Shown one piece after another: positions 8,564-17,701 of a stretch of 64,000 bases of DNA. Source of the DNA: Maricaulis maris (GTDB lineage Bacteria > Pseudomonadota > Alphaproteobacteria > Caulobacterales > Maricaulaceae); assembly GCF_003634045.1 (NCBI RefSeq), contig NZ_RBIM01000006.1, forward strand, positions 124,001-188,000, written 5' to 3'. The first letter of the stretch is position 1, and each line of letters begins with the position of its first letter. Position numbers and translations under genes: made by a program. The notes below the pieces were generated by a model. That model saw only the letters and a program-made list of their open reading frames with translations. It searched no databases and was not told the DNA's origin.

Positions 8564-10041
8564 GCGACCACAGCGCCATTCCCGCCACACTGACCTACGA
8601 TCCGGAGAGTGATCGCCCCCAGGAAGAATGCGGTGTTTTCGCCGTATATGGCGCCGACGACGCCGCCATCCTGACCGCGCTCGGCCTCCACGCGCTTCAG
8701 CATCGGGGACAGGAAGCCTGCGGTATCGCGACCCATGACGGGTCACGTTTTCATATCGAGCGCTATCTTGGCCTCGTTGGCGAGAATTTCACCTCACCCG
8801 ACCTGCCACAACGCCTGCCCGGCCGCGTCGCGATCGGCCATGCCCGTTATTCGACGCAAGGCGCATCGGTGCTGCGCAATGTCCAGCCCCTGTTTGCCGA
8901 TGTGCGCGGCGGCGGTATTGCCCTCGCCCATAACGGCAATCTGACCAATGCCCGCGTCCTGCGCGAGGAATTGGTCAATCACGGCCAGATTTTCCAGTCG
9001 ACCTCAGACAGTGAAGTCGTGCTCCACCTCGCGGCCCTGTCCAAGAAGAGCAAGCTGACCAATCGCGTCCTGTCGGCGCTGAAACAGGTCCAGGGCGCCT
9101 TTGCCTTCGTCGCCGTCGTCAATGACCGGTTGATCGTGGCGCGCGACCCCTATGGCATTCGTCCGCTGGTGATGGGTCGGCTCGGCGAGGCCTATATCTT
9201 CGCGTCCGAAACCTGTGCCCTCGACATGGTCGGCGCCACATTCGTGCGCGAGATCGAACCCGGCGAAGCGATTGTCGTGAACCAGGACGGGCTGCGCTCG
9301 GAACGGTTTGCGCCGGCCCGCCAAGCCCAGACCTGCGCCTTTGAGTACATTTATTTCGCCCGCCCCGACTCGGTGATCGGCGGCCGCAGCGTCTACGAAG
9401 CCCGCAAGGAAATGGGTCGTCAGCTGGCGCTGGAAACCCCGGCCGATGTCGATGTCATCATCCCTGTGCCCGACAGTGGCGTACCGGCCGCGATCGGCTT
9501 TTCAGAAGCCTCAGGCATTCCCTTCGAGCTGGGCATCATCCGTTCGCACTTCGTCGGCCGGACCTTCATCCAGCCGACCCAGGACCGGCGCGACCTGTCC
9601 GTTCGCCGCAAACACGCGGCCAACGCTGCCGTGGTGCGTGGCAAGCGTGTTTTGCTGATCGATGATTCCATTGTTCGCGGTACGACGTCGCTGAAAATCG
9701 TGCGCATGATGCGCGAGGCGGGCGCGTCGGAAGTGCATTTCCGTTCAGCCTGCCCGCCGATCAAGCATCCTGACTTCTACGGCATCGACATGGCCGGCCG
9801 GGCCGAGCTGATCGCGGCCAACATGTCGGTTGAGGAAATGGCGCAGAAGCTGGAGGCCGACAGCCTCGGCTTCCTGACCGTCAACGGCCTTTATCAAGCT
9901 GTTGTCGGTGCGCCGCGCAATGACAAGCAGCCGCAGCTCGCCGACCATTATTTCACGGGTGAATACCCGACCCATTTGGCCGACCATGATCGTGATCTCT
10001 CGGCCAAGGAATTCCAGCTCTCCTTCCTGGTGGACGCATGA
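8560..10041 (+). CDS. purF: amidophosphoribosyltransferase
   Basis: A 493-residue enzyme that makes phosphoribosylamine from PRPP and glutamine, the first step of purine synthesis. The N-terminal nucleophile is Cys24 in QEECGVFAVYG, implying removal of a 23-residue propeptide. The phosphoribosyltransferase motif VLLIDDSIVRGTT is at about 364-376. A later run of cysteines typical of Fe-S PurF is only partly evident, so a cluster is uncertain. It is coupled to cvpA upstream and to the SDR gene downstream, which starts inside its last codons (ATGA). Confidence 0.96.
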   Translation: MSDHSAIPATLTYDPESDRPQEECGVFAVYGADDAAILTALGLHALQHRGQEACGIATHDGSRFHIERYLGLVGENFTSPDLPQRLPGRVAIGHARYSTQGASVLRNVQPLFADVRGGGIALAHNGNLTNARVLREELVNHGQIFQSTSDSEVVLHLAALSKKSKLTNRVLSALKQVQGAFAFVAVVNDRLIVARDPYGIRPLVMGRLGEAYIFASETCALDMVGATFVREIEPGEAIVVNQDGLRSERFAPARQAQTCAFEYIYFARPDSVIGGRSVYEARKEMGRQLALETPADVDVIIPVPDSGVPAAIGFSEASGIPFELGIIRSHFVGRTFIQPTQDRRDLSVRRKHAANAAVVRGKRVLLIDDSIVRGTTSLKIVRMMREAGASEVHFRSACPPIKHPDFYGIDMAGRAELIAANMSVEEMAQKLEADSLGFLTVNGLYQAVVGAPRNDKQPQLADHYFTGEYPTHLADHDRDLSAKEFQLSFLVDA

Positions 10042-10754
10042 CCCAGATTGATCTTCAAGGCCGCCTCGCTCTGGTGAGCGGGGCGTCGCGCGGTATTGGC
10101 CGGGCCATGGCGCTCGAACTGGCCAAGGCTGGCGCCCACGTCATCGCGACGGCGCGCACCACGGGCGGGCTGGAAGAACTTGATGATGACATCACCAAGG
10201 CCGGCGGCAGCTGCACCCTGGTCCCGCTCGATCTGATGAGCCAGGACGGGATCGAAAAGCTTGGCGGCATCATCACCGAACGTTGGGAGAAGCTCGACAT
10301 CCTGCTGGCCAATGCCGGCGCGCTGGGCGTGCTGACCCCGGCCTCGCAGGTCAAATCCAAGACCTGGCACGAAGTGATCGGCGTCAACCTGATGGCCCCG
10401 GCCCGCATGATCCGCGCCTTCGAGCCGCTTCTGCTGGCCTCTGACGCGGCCCGTGCCGTCTTCATCTCATCCGGCGCCGCCACCTCACGCCGCGCCTTCT
10501 GGGCGCCCTATGCGGCCTCCAAGGCCGGCCTCGACGCGCTGGTCGAGAGCTGGGCCAATGAGCATGTCAATAATCCGAAAATCCGGATCAATACGGTCTA
10601 TCCGGGCGTTTTGCGTACGCAGATGCGGGCCAAGGCTTTCCCGGGCGAAGATCCGATGACCCTGCCGGAACCGGCCGCTCTGTGGCCGCTACTGGCCGAG
10701 CTGGTCAGCCCGGCCTGTACGCGGCACGGCGAAATCGTGAAATTTGAAGGCTAA
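10038..10754 (+). CDS. short-chain dehydrogenase/reductase
   Basis: A 238-residue SDR protein with cofactor motif GASRGIGRA near residues 15-23, NAGA near 90, and the catalytic YAASK. Its substrate cannot be told from sequence. It overlaps the purF stop by 4 bp and so is translated from the cvpA-purF message. SDRs with this placement after purF are common in alphaproteobacteria but have no settled role. It is convergent with der, 23 bp away, with a small CGTCCG-AAC-CGGACG hairpin between them. Confidence 0.88.
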   Translation: MTQIDLQGRLALVSGASRGIGRAMALELAKAGAHVIATARTTGGLEELDDDITKAGGSCTLVPLDLMSQDGIEKLGGIITERWEKLDILLANAGALGVLTPASQVKSKTWHEVIGVNLMAPARMIRAFEPLLLASDAARAVFISSGAATSRRAFWAPYAASKAGLDALVESWANEHVNNPKIRINTVYPGVLRTQMRAKAFPGEDPMTLPEPAALWPLLAELVSPACTRHGEIVKFEG

Positions 10755-10762
10755 TTGTTCCG

Positions 10763-10777
10763 CGTCCGAACCGGACG
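10763..10777. terminator. small hairpin between convergent SDR gene and der
   Basis: CGTCCG (10763-10768) and CGGACG (10772-10777) form a 6-bp perfect stem with a 3-nt loop, placed exactly between the two convergent stop codons. There is no strong T-run on either side, so termination activity is only a possibility. Confidence 0.3.
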
Positions 10778-12250
10778 TCAGGGCTTGCGCCCAGCGGCCT
10801 TGCCCTTGGCCTGTTGCTGCCCCTTGGGCGGTTTGACCGGCCGGTTGGGACGCGCCGGCTTGCCGGACTTGTCGGCCGCAACACTGCCGCCGCGATCACC
10901 GTCGACATAGGGGTTCTTGCCAGCCTTGACGATCAGGCGGATCGGCACGCCGGGCAATTCAAATGCATCGCGCAAACCGTTGACCAGATAGCGTTTATAG
11001 CTCTCCGGCAGGTCTGACGCGCGCGAACACATCATCACGAAAGTCGGCGGACGCCCCTTGGTCTGGGTGATATAGCGCGGCTTGATCCGGCGGCCATTGA
11101 CGGCGGGCGGCGGATGCCGCTCGGTCATTTCATGCAGCCAATCATTGAGGTCACGCGTCTTGACCTTGGCGTCCCAATTCTCGTGCAGTTTGGCCAGGGT
11201 CGGCATGATCGCGTCGAGACCCTTTTTCTTCAGGGCCGAAATCGGCAACAGGGGCGCACCGGTCATCTGTGGCAGAAGGCGTTCAAACTCGAGCCGGATT
11301 TCCTTGAGATAGGCCTCGCGATTGGGCACGAGATCCATCTTGGATACACAGATCGCGACGGCCCGCCCCTCCTTGTAGGCCATGTCGGCCAGGTGCAGGT
11401 CCTGTTTCTCAAGCGGGTGGTCCGCATCCATCAGCAACAGCACAACTTCGGCGAACTTGACGGCGCGCAGCGTGTCGGCGGCGCTCATGCGTTCGAGCCG
11501 GTCGGCGACCTTGCCGCGCTTGCGCAGGCCGGCCGTGTCGTGCAGGCGCACGCGGCGCCCGTCCCAGACCCAGTCGACGGAAATGGCGTCGCGGGTGATG
11601 CCGGCCTCGGGGCCTGTGATCAGGCGCTCCTCGCCGATCAACGTATTGATCAGGGTCGACTTGCCGGCATTGGGACGACCGATGACGGCAATGCGCAGCG
11701 GCGGATCGCCCTCATCCTTGCTGCGGCGACGAGCCGCCTTGGCCATCGGACCAAGGGCTTCGAGCATCGCATCATAGAGATCGCCGATACCGGCGCCATG
11801 GGCAGCAGAGAAGGCAATCGGTTCGCCCATGCCCAGTTCGAAAGCGTCCATCAGGCCGTCTTCGCCCGCCTTGCCTTCACATTTATTGGCCAGCAGCAGG
11901 ACCGGTTTTCCGGTGCGGCGGATGACATCGGCAAAGACGATATCGAGCGGTGTGACGCCGGCCCGGGCATCAATCAGCAGCAGGCAGAGATCGGCATCAT
12001 GGATGGCCATTTCGGTCTGGGTGCGCATCTCTGCGTCCAGGCCTTCTTTCTCGGCATCATCATATCCGGCGGTGTCGATCAGCAGCAGCGGCAGATCGCC
12101 CAAACGCCCACGCGCCTCGCGCCGGTCCCGCGTGACACCGGGGCGGTCATCGACAATGGCCAAGGGTTTCCCGGCCAAGCGATTGAACAAGGTCGATTTT
12201 CCCACATTCGGCCGTCCAACGACGGCGATGCGGGGCAAGTGAGCAGTCAT
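10778..12250 (-). CDS. der: ribosome biogenesis GTPase Der (EngA)
   Basis: A 490-residue double-GTPase needed for 50S subunit maturation. G domain 1 has GRPNVGKS (residues 12-19), G domain 2 has GRPNAGKS (191-198); each is followed by its switch and NKxD-type motifs (NKCE, SKMD). A KH-like domain and a Lys/Pro/Arg-rich tail follow. It is downstream of the yfgM-like gene and bamB, the same order as in E. coli. Its start lies 10 bp after the bamB stop, indicating one operon. Confidence 0.96.
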   Translation of the reverse strand: MTAHLPRIAVVGRPNVGKSTLFNRLAGKPLAIVDDRPGVTRDRREARGRLGDLPLLLIDTAGYDDAEKEGLDAEMRTQTEMAIHDADLCLLLIDARAGVTPLDIVFADVIRRTGKPVLLLANKCEGKAGEDGLMDAFELGMGEPIAFSAAHGAGIGDLYDAMLEALGPMAKAARRRSKDEGDPPLRIAVIGRPNAGKSTLINTLIGEERLITGPEAGITRDAISVDWVWDGRRVRLHDTAGLRKRGKVADRLERMSAADTLRAVKFAEVVLLLMDADHPLEKQDLHLADMAYKEGRAVAICVSKMDLVPNREAYLKEIRLEFERLLPQMTGAPLLPISALKKKGLDAIMPTLAKLHENWDAKVKTRDLNDWLHEMTERHPPPAVNGRRIKPRYITQTKGRPPTFVMMCSRASDLPESYKRYLVNGLRDAFELPGVPIRLIVKAGKNPYVDGDRGGSVAADKSGKPARPNRPVKPPKGQQQAKGKAAGRKP

Positions 12251-12260
12251 GCGTTTGCGC

Positions 12261-13637
12261 CTAGCGGAGCGCGATCATCCGCGCATCATCGGTGACGACA
12301 TATACGGTTTCATTGGCAATGACAGGGGGGATGAACACATCGCCCCGCAATTCCTGCTCCGACAGGATGCTGCCGTTGAAGGCATCAAGCACCACCATGT
12401 CACCGCGGCTTGAGTTCACGACGAGACGTCCGCCGGCCATGACCGGGCCGGTCCAGGCGAGACGGTTCTTGCGCTCGCGCGCATTTTCAAACAGCGACAA
12501 CTGGGTGATCCAGTAGACCTCGCCATCATGACGATTGATGCAGACGATCTCGGCCTCGCTGGTGGTCACGAAGAGGAAATCCCCGGCGACCCAAGGCGCA
12601 TGCAGACCGCCGGCAGGCTGGCTCCACAGGCGCTCACCGGTACGCAGGGAGATCGCCGCGAGCAGGCCGGAATGGCTCATCGCATAGACGACGTTGTCGA
12701 CCACGACCGGGCTGCCGGCAACGTCATTGATTTCCGACATTGCGGTCAGGCCGCCAGACCGCGTCAGGCTGTCCTGCCAGATCGGGTTGCCGTTCTGCAC
12801 CCGCAGGGCAATCAGTTCGCCGGACGCAAACGGCGCCACAACGATATCGCCGAGCACGGCCGGGCTGGGTGCGGTGAGCAGACGCGCCGATTCCACAATG
12901 CCCTGATAGGTCCACAAGACTTGGCCGGTCGCCGTGTCCAGCGCCAGAAGCTCATTGTCGTCACTCGACACGAAGATACGGTCATCGGCGACAGTCGGCG
13001 CGCCGTGGAACGGAACAAGCGTCTCGGAACGCCAAATTTCATGACCGCTCTGGGCATCCAGCGCGACGAAGAAATTGAGACCGGAATGCACATAAATGCG
13101 GCCATCATCATAAGCCAGCCCGCCCCCGAACGACATGCTGTCATAACGGTGCGTGGCCTCGATCCGGTGACGCCAGACCACCGTGCCGGTATCGGCATTC
13201 ATCGCCACGACTTCGCCACGGGCGTCAATCGCAAAGACATTGCCGTCGGCCACGACCGGACGGGCATTGAGGCGATGATCATTGTCCGAACCATTGCCGA
13301 AGCCCTGGCGCCAAGCGACGTTCAGCGGCCCGGAGGCCTGCGTGTGCTGGACCGAATTGGTCGGATATCCGCCCGGCTGAGGCCAAACCGTGTTGACATA
13401 AGCGGTCGGCAGATCGACGGCAGGGCGTTCGGCCTCACTGTCGAGACGCAGCCCCTGTTCGAAGTCGAGAATCGAGACGCGGCCATCACTTGGCGCGGTG
13501 CCGTTGAGGCGTTCATTCTCATTGTCATTGCCCCGCCCCGGGATCATGTCCAGCGGATTGGGAACCGACGAGCACGCCGCCAGCGGAGCGATAAGGGCCA
13601 CACCGAGAAGGGTGCGGATACGCGTTACATCAATCAT
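12261..13637 (-). CDS. bamB: outer-membrane assembly lipoprotein BamB-like (PQQ beta-propeller)
   Basis: A 458-residue protein starting MIDVTRIRTLLG. A signal peptide ends in the lipobox LAAC with the lipidated cysteine at residue 22. The rest consists of PQQ-type beta-propeller repeats (patterns such as GTVVWRHRI, GHEIWRSE, GQVLWTYQG). BamB is the scaffold lipoprotein of the BAM complex that inserts beta-barrels. The ATG at 13637 was chosen because the signal peptide begins there; the open frame continues to 13760 inside the preceding gene. It overlaps the upstream yfgM-like gene by 8 bp. Confidence 0.9.
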   Translation of the reverse strand: MIDVTRIRTLLGVALIAPLAACSSVPNPLDMIPGRGNDNENERLNGTAPSDGRVSILDFEQGLRLDSEAERPAVDLPTAYVNTVWPQPGGYPTNSVQHTQASGPLNVAWRQGFGNGSDNDHRLNARPVVADGNVFAIDARGEVVAMNADTGTVVWRHRIEATHRYDSMSFGGGLAYDDGRIYVHSGLNFFVALDAQSGHEIWRSETLVPFHGAPTVADDRIFVSSDDNELLALDTATGQVLWTYQGIVESARLLTAPSPAVLGDIVVAPFASGELIALRVQNGNPIWQDSLTRSGGLTAMSEINDVAGSPVVVDNVVYAMSHSGLLAAISLRTGERLWSQPAGGLHAPWVAGDFLFVTTSEAEIVCINRHDGEVYWITQLSLFENARERKNRLAWTGPVMAGGRLVVNSSRGDMVVLDAFNGSILSEQELRGDVFIPPVIANETVYVVTDDARMIALR

Positions 13638-14391
13638 CGCCTGAATCCCCGGCGTCAGTGGTTTCTTCGGTCTCGGTCGCGGTTTCAGGCGCGATTGCGG
13701 GTGCTTCCTCCGCAGCGCTGGCGTCCACCGGCTCACCGGCCAGGGCGTTGCGTTGGGCAATCAGGGCGAGCGCTTCCTGGGCCCGGCGTTGAACGCCGCT
13801 CGGCGCGTCACTGGCAAACGACAGGAACTGGTATTGGGTGCGGGCGCGTTCGATCTCGTCGGCACGCAGGGCCGCGGCAGCGATGGTTTCGCGCGCCAGA
13901 TGACGGAAGGGCGAATCCCCGCCGATCAGGACGCTGAGGCGCAGATCAATATCCGAGAAGGACAGGCTGTCCCAAGATGCCCAGACCGACCGGATTTCAG
14001 CCATGTCCCGCAGCAGTGGATCGCTTGCCTGCGCCGCTGCTTGGTCAAAGAACCTCGCCGCAGCGGCATTATCGCCCTGTTCGAGCGCCAGATTGCCGCG
14101 CTGCATCAGCGCCAGCGATACATATCCCGGCGTGCCTTCGGCAGCGACAGTCTCGAGACCGGCTGCCGCCAGGCCGAGCCGCCCGGCCTCAACATCATTC
14201 ATCGCCGCGATGAACGCATCGGACGCGGTTTCTCGCTTGCTCGTCTGCCAGGCATCGAAGCCTTGCCAGGCGACCGTTCCCAGGATGATTGCCACAGCAC
14301 CGCCGAGGACCCACGGCCCCCATTGACGCAACAAATCCTGATACTTGTCCCGGCGAAGTTCTTCGTCGACTTCTTCAAAAATATCGACCAC
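13630..14391 (-). CDS. YfgM-like tetratricopeptide membrane protein
   Basis: A 253-residue protein with a conserved acidic N-terminus (VDIFEEVDEELRR), one membrane segment at about residues 26-45, and a periplasmic region of TPR-like helices. YfgM in E. coli is a periplasmic chaperone partner encoded before bamB and der, matching the order here. The start is taken as GTG at 14391, preceded by CGGAG; a TTG at 14415 would add eight residues. The C-terminus is Ala/Glu/Thr-rich and probably disordered. Confidence 0.82.
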   Translation of the reverse strand: MVDIFEEVDEELRRDKYQDLLRQWGPWVLGGAVAIILGTVAWQGFDAWQTSKRETASDAFIAAMNDVEAGRLGLAAAGLETVAAEGTPGYVSLALMQRGNLALEQGDNAAAARFFDQAAAQASDPLLRDMAEIRSVWASWDSLSFSDIDLRLSVLIGGDSPFRHLARETIAAAALRADEIERARTQYQFLSFASDAPSGVQRRAQEALALIAQRNALAGEPVDASAAEEAPAIAPETATETEETTDAGDSGDD

Positions 14392-14464
14392 GTCGAAGCG
14401 GCTCCGTAATTCCAATCAATGTGCGCCGGACCCTAGCGTCACTACCCCCCTGCGGCAACAGAGG

Positions 14465-15292
14465 TCAGCCGTCGGAACGCTTCATCGTGTAGACCTCACG
14501 CTCGGACGGAAAGCTGCGGTCGCGGACTTCACGGGCAAATTGCGCCACCGCCGCATCGGTGCGCTCGGCCATATTGTCATAGCGCTTGACGAATTTCGGG
14601 GTCCAATCGAACACGCCAAGCATGTCATGGGTGACCAGGATCTGCCCGTCACAGGCTGCCGACGCACCAATCCCGATGGTCGGCACGGCGACGGTTTCAG
14701 TGATTTCACGGGCCAGGTCTTCGGCGACGCCCTCGATCACGATCGCAAAGGCGCCGGCATCGGCCGTGGCGACCGCCTCGTCGATCACCCGTCGACGCTC
14801 GGCATCCGTGCGGCCCTTGGCCTTGAACCCGCCATCGGCGAGCGCCGCCTGCGGCCGCAATCCGACATGCCCGATGACCGGGATCGACCGCGCCGCCATG
14901 AAGCGGATCGTGTCGGCGGCATAGGTACCGCTTTCGATCTTGATCGCCTGGCAGCCGGTTTCAGCCATGATGCGAGCGGCATTGGCAAAGGCTTGTTCCG
15001 GCGATTGTTCATAGCTGCCGAACGGCATGTCGACGGCGACCAGGGCCCGTTTGGCGCCGCGCATGACGGCCTGACCGTGCAGGATCATCATGTCGAGCGT
15101 GACACCGACCGTCGAGTCCAAGCCGTGCACCACCATGCCGACACTGTCACCGACCAGAAGGAGGTCGCAATGCGGATCCAGGATGCGCGCCATCGGCGTG
15201 TCATAGGCGGTCAGGCTGACGATCGGCTCACCGCCCTTGCGGGCGCGGATATCCGGCGCGGTGACCCGCCGGACCTGGGTTTGGGCAGACAT
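14465..15292 (-). CDS. panB: 3-methyl-2-oxobutanoate hydroxymethyltransferase
   Basis: A 275-residue TIM-barrel enzyme that makes ketopantoate from 2-oxoisovalerate and methylene-THF in pantothenate (CoA) synthesis. Recognisable blocks are LTAYDTPMARILD, the metal-binding LLVGDSVGMVVHG, and FVKRYDNM near the C-terminus. Length is normal. It stands between the yfgM-like gene and the anti-sigma gene on the same strand; no panC is next to it. A palindrome precedes it in the 62-bp gap. Confidence 0.95.
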   Translation of the reverse strand: MSAQTQVRRVTAPDIRARKGGEPIVSLTAYDTPMARILDPHCDLLLVGDSVGMVVHGLDSTVGVTLDMMILHGQAVMRGAKRALVAVDMPFGSYEQSPEQAFANAARIMAETGCQAIKIESGTYAADTIRFMAARSIPVIGHVGLRPQAALADGGFKAKGRTDAERRRVIDEAVATADAGAFAIVIEGVAEDLAREITETVAVPTIGIGASAACDGQILVTHDMLGVFDWTPKFVKRYDNMAERTDAAVAQFAREVRDRSFPSEREVYTMKRSDG

Positions 15293-15327
15293 GGGAGTGG
15301 CCTTTTCAAATCGGAAGGCCGGACCCT

Positions 15328-15345
15328 AGCGCAGCATGCTGCGCT
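15328..15345. repeat. perfect 18-bp palindrome upstream of panB
   Basis: AGCGCAGCATGCTGCGCT reads the same on both strands and fills much of the 62-bp gap between the anti-sigma-like gene and panB. It could be the stem of a weak terminator or a dimer-binding operator. There is no U-run after it on the minus strand. Confidence 0.4.
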
Positions 15346-15354
15346 GCAAAAGCC

Positions 15355-15696
15355 TCAGGCGAGACGGCGTGGCAGAACGGCGGCCACCATGGCCACGGCC
15401 ACGGCCATCGCGCCCGCCGCCATGACCTCCGGGCTCATCAGGAAACCGACATTGGCCATCAGCCCGTCGGTCGGCACATTGATCTGGCCGAGGATTGACT
15501 CGAGCTGTGTGCCGGCGATCGCCGAACCGGTCGACCCAGCCCCGCCGATCAGCAGGATGCGCTTGCGATCCGGGTTGGACAATTGCTTGATCACACGGTG
15601 GGAAAAAGCCTCGGCCTCGCGCTCGGTTTCCAGCGGCTCGGCGGCCTGTGCGAAGGCGGCCTTGAGCCGGGCATCGAATGCATCATCCATCGTCAT
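15355..15696 (-). CDS. small membrane protein in anti-sigma position
   Basis: A 113-residue protein with a polar, charged N-terminal half (about 45 residues) and two weakly hydrophobic segments, the last (AAGAMAVAVAMVAAVL) ending in PRRLA. It overlaps the ECF sigma gene by 4 bp (ATGA), the usual arrangement for an anti-sigma factor. The classic zinc-binding HxxxCxxC motif is absent. The role as anti-sigma is an inference from position and layout; no family was recognised. It resembles in plan the 105-residue product of 17384-17701. Confidence 0.6.
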   Translation of the reverse strand: MTMDDAFDARLKAAFAQAAEPLETEREAEAFSHRVIKQLSNPDRKRILLIGGAGSTGSAIAGTQLESILGQINVPTDGLMANVGFLMSPEVMAAGAMAVAVAMVAAVLPRRLA

Positions 15697-16235
15697 GACA
15701 CCATCTCCTCCGCGTCCGCAAAAAACGCCTGCAACTTGGCCCGGCCGCGATTGACGTGCGACTTGACCGTCCCGAGCGGCATGCCGGTCGCCTCAGCGGC
15801 TTCCGAATGCGACATACCGCAAGAATAACATAGCACAACCGCGATCCGTTCTTCTTCTTTCAACGTGGCCAGTCCGCGGTCAAGATCAACCACACTGCCC
15901 ATGTCCCGCGGCGCCTCGCTGTCGTCCATACCGGTCTGGTACTTCTCCAGCACCCGCTCGGTCGCCTTGCGCTTGCGCGCCGACATCAGGAATTGGGTGT
16001 AGGCGATCGAGCACAGCCAGGACTTGAACGAACCCGTACCCTTGAAGCTGCCGATCTTCTCATAGGCGCGGATAAAGGCGTCCTGGGCGAGATCATCTGC
16101 CAGGGCGTGATTGCGACACATGCGGTGCAGCATGCCGCGAACCAGACCCTGATGGCGCCGGACCAGCTCCCCGAAGGCCGCCGGGTTCTTCGTGGCGACC
16201 ACCAGGGCTGTGAGTTCTTCGTCCGACGCCTTCAT
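15693..16235 (-). CDS. ECF-family RNA polymerase sigma factor
   Basis: A 180-residue group 4 sigma factor. Region 2 spans about residues 15-85 (DDLAQDAFIRAYEKIGSFKG) and region 4 about 120-172, with helix-turn-helix GMPLGTVKSHVNRGRAKL. It would direct RNA polymerase to a small stress or envelope regulon. Its stop overlaps the putative anti-sigma gene; a small membrane protein gene lies 13 bp upstream. A related sigma factor with the same neighbours is at 17688-18227. Confidence 0.93.
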   Translation of the reverse strand: MKASDEELTALVVATKNPAAFGELVRRHQGLVRGMLHRMCRNHALADDLAQDAFIRAYEKIGSFKGTGSFKSWLCSIAYTQFLMSARKRKATERVLEKYQTGMDDSEAPRDMGSVVDLDRGLATLKEEERIAVVLCYSCGMSHSEAAEATGMPLGTVKSHVNRGRAKLQAFFADAEEMVS

Positions 16236-16248
16236 CAGCCCGCTCCGA

Positions 16249-16635
16249 TTACTCGGAGCCGTCTTTTTTGCTGCCCAACAGGCCGAAACCGATCAGGACC
16301 AAGCCGATAAAGCCCGGGAAGCTGGCGACGGCCGGCATGATGTATCTGGCTTCCTCATCGCCTTCGACGGCGCCGATAGTCCAACCGAGAACCACAAAGG
16401 CCGCAGCCACCGCAACCAGGATCAGACCGGCTTTGAGGTCGCCATTGCGATCCTTGCGCGGCATGCCCAGCGCGCGGATTGTTTCCGGATCGAGCGCCTG
16501 ACCAGCCTGTATGGCCGTCTCAATCGTGCTCAGGGTGGATTTGCGTTTCTGGGTTCCGGCATTCACCGCGACCCAGACAATTCCCAGCACCATGATGAAC
16601 GGTGCCAGTGAAACCAGCATGACCGGAAATTCCAT
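16249..16635 (-). CDS. small membrane protein (DUF6249-like)
   Basis: A 128-residue protein with three hydrophobic segments: residues 5-22, about 68-88, and 100-118. A cytoplasmic loop after the first segment contains IQAGQALDPETIRALG, which looks like the family motif seen in DUF6249-type proteins next to ECF sigma genes; the assignment is from memory of the pattern. The ATG at 16635 was chosen because it has an AGGAG site 8 bp upstream and starts the first membrane segment. It precedes the sigma gene by 13 bp. Confidence 0.72.
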   Translation of the reverse strand: MEFPVMLVSLAPFIMVLGIVWVAVNAGTQKRKSTLSTIETAIQAGQALDPETIRALGMPRKDRNGDLKAGLILVAVAAAFVVLGWTIGAVEGDEEARYIMPAVASFPGFIGLVLIGFGLLGSKKDGSE

Positions 16636-16720
16636 TTTAAGTCTCCTGCTTATGGCCTCGGCGCATTGGGCGCCTGCTTTGACCATGAGATGCGGCGGGA
16701 TTTCAATTCGGATGCAAATT

Positions 16721-17281
16721 TTATCCGATAACGGCGACGCCAAACAGATACATGTGTAAATTCAATATGATGAGCGCTGCAATAAGCCCCAGCACGATCG
16801 CTGTCAAATCGCCACCCCAGCCCTTCACGACTGGCGGCGGTGTTTCGCGGAAGCAGGCAGCGATGAAGGTAATCAGAGACCAGACAAAGAAACTGCCGAA
16901 CAACAGGACGGCCGAGGCCTCGCTGTTGGCCAGCAGGTGCGCGCCCGACCAGACGATCACACCGGCCAGCATCGGATGGCGCACCCAGCGGCGGATATGG
17001 CCGGGCGCATAGGCCGAGGTGATCAGGATGATCCCCAGCGGCACCGCAATCAGGGCGAGATCGCGGCCCCAGTCCGGTGCCTGCCACACAGACGGTGTCG
17101 GATGCGCGATGATCTTGCCATAGATGATCAGCGCGAAACCGGCCAGCGAGATCACCGTATAGGTCAGCTTGTAGGGGGTCGCGCCGAGGCGGGTCTGCAA
17201 ACCGTCGCGCAGCCCCGGCACGATACGAAGGCAATGCACACCCAGAAACAAAACCAGTCCCACAGACAAAAGCAGCATCAA
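16721..17281 (-). CDS. NnrU family membrane protein
   Basis: A 186-residue polytopic membrane protein with about five or six hydrophobic segments and the NnrU-type core YAPGHIRRWVRHPMLAGV. NnrU proteins were first linked to nitrite/nitric-oxide metabolism in Rhodobacter, and related proteins act as isoprenoid isomerases (NnrU/15-cis-zeta-carotene isomerase family). Which role applies here is unknown. It lies between the two ECF sigma modules, 86 bp upstream of the second. Confidence 0.82.
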   Translation of the reverse strand: MMLLLSVGLVLFLGVHCLRIVPGLRDGLQTRLGATPYKLTYTVISLAGFALIIYGKIIAHPTPSVWQAPDWGRDLALIAVPLGIILITSAYAPGHIRRWVRHPMLAGVIVWSGAHLLANSEASAVLLFGSFFVWSLITFIAACFRETPPPVVKGWGGDLTAIVLGLIAALIILNLHMYLFGVAVIG

Positions 17282-17383
17282 CGCCTCCCCGAGCTCGGCT
17301 TGGACTATAGGCGATTCATCGGCGTGTCGTGGATGAAAACCGGATGCGGTATCCTGTGATGCCGATTTGACCGGTCGCGTCGA

Positions 17384-17701
17384 TCAGAACGGGCGCAAAC
17401 GTGGCAGATTGATCGTCCGGCTCAGCCAGGCGTGACCAAGAAAGGCGACCCCGCCAGCCATTGCGATGACCTGAAGCGGCATGGACATTTCCTGCCCAAG
17501 CATGTCGGCGAGGCTCTGCAAAACAGGGGAAACCAACGCCAATCCGAGCACCAGCAAGCAGCCTGCAACCAGGCGCAGGACCAGCTCGATGCGCAAGCGC
17601 CTCCGGGCGACACGCTCCATCACACGGGTCCGGAAGGCCCGGTCATTGGCCGGTGCCGCATCGGCGGCGAAGAAGTCAGCAAGCGGATCAGTCTTGTCCA
17701 T
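17384..17701 (-). CDS. small membrane protein in anti-sigma position (second copy)
   Basis: A 105-residue protein: a polar N-terminus (MDKTDPLADFFAADAAPA), a basic patch (RVARRRLR), then two hydrophobic segments at about residues 37-57 and 69-90. The ATG at 17701 gives a 14-bp overlap with the ECF sigma gene, the coupling expected of an anti-sigma factor. It has no HxxxCxxC zinc motif. The regulatory role is inferred from position only. Confidence 0.6.
   Translation of the reverse strand: MDKTDPLADFFAADAAPANDRAFRTRVMERVARRRLRIELVLRLVAGCLLVLGLALVSPVLQSLADMLGQEMSMPLQVIAMAGGVAFLGHAWLSRTINLPRLRPF

Noticed and set aside
12528-13937. A 469-codon plus-strand frame opposite bamB and yfgM-like genes
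   Set aside because: Antisense shadow of two well-supported genes, without motifs of its own.
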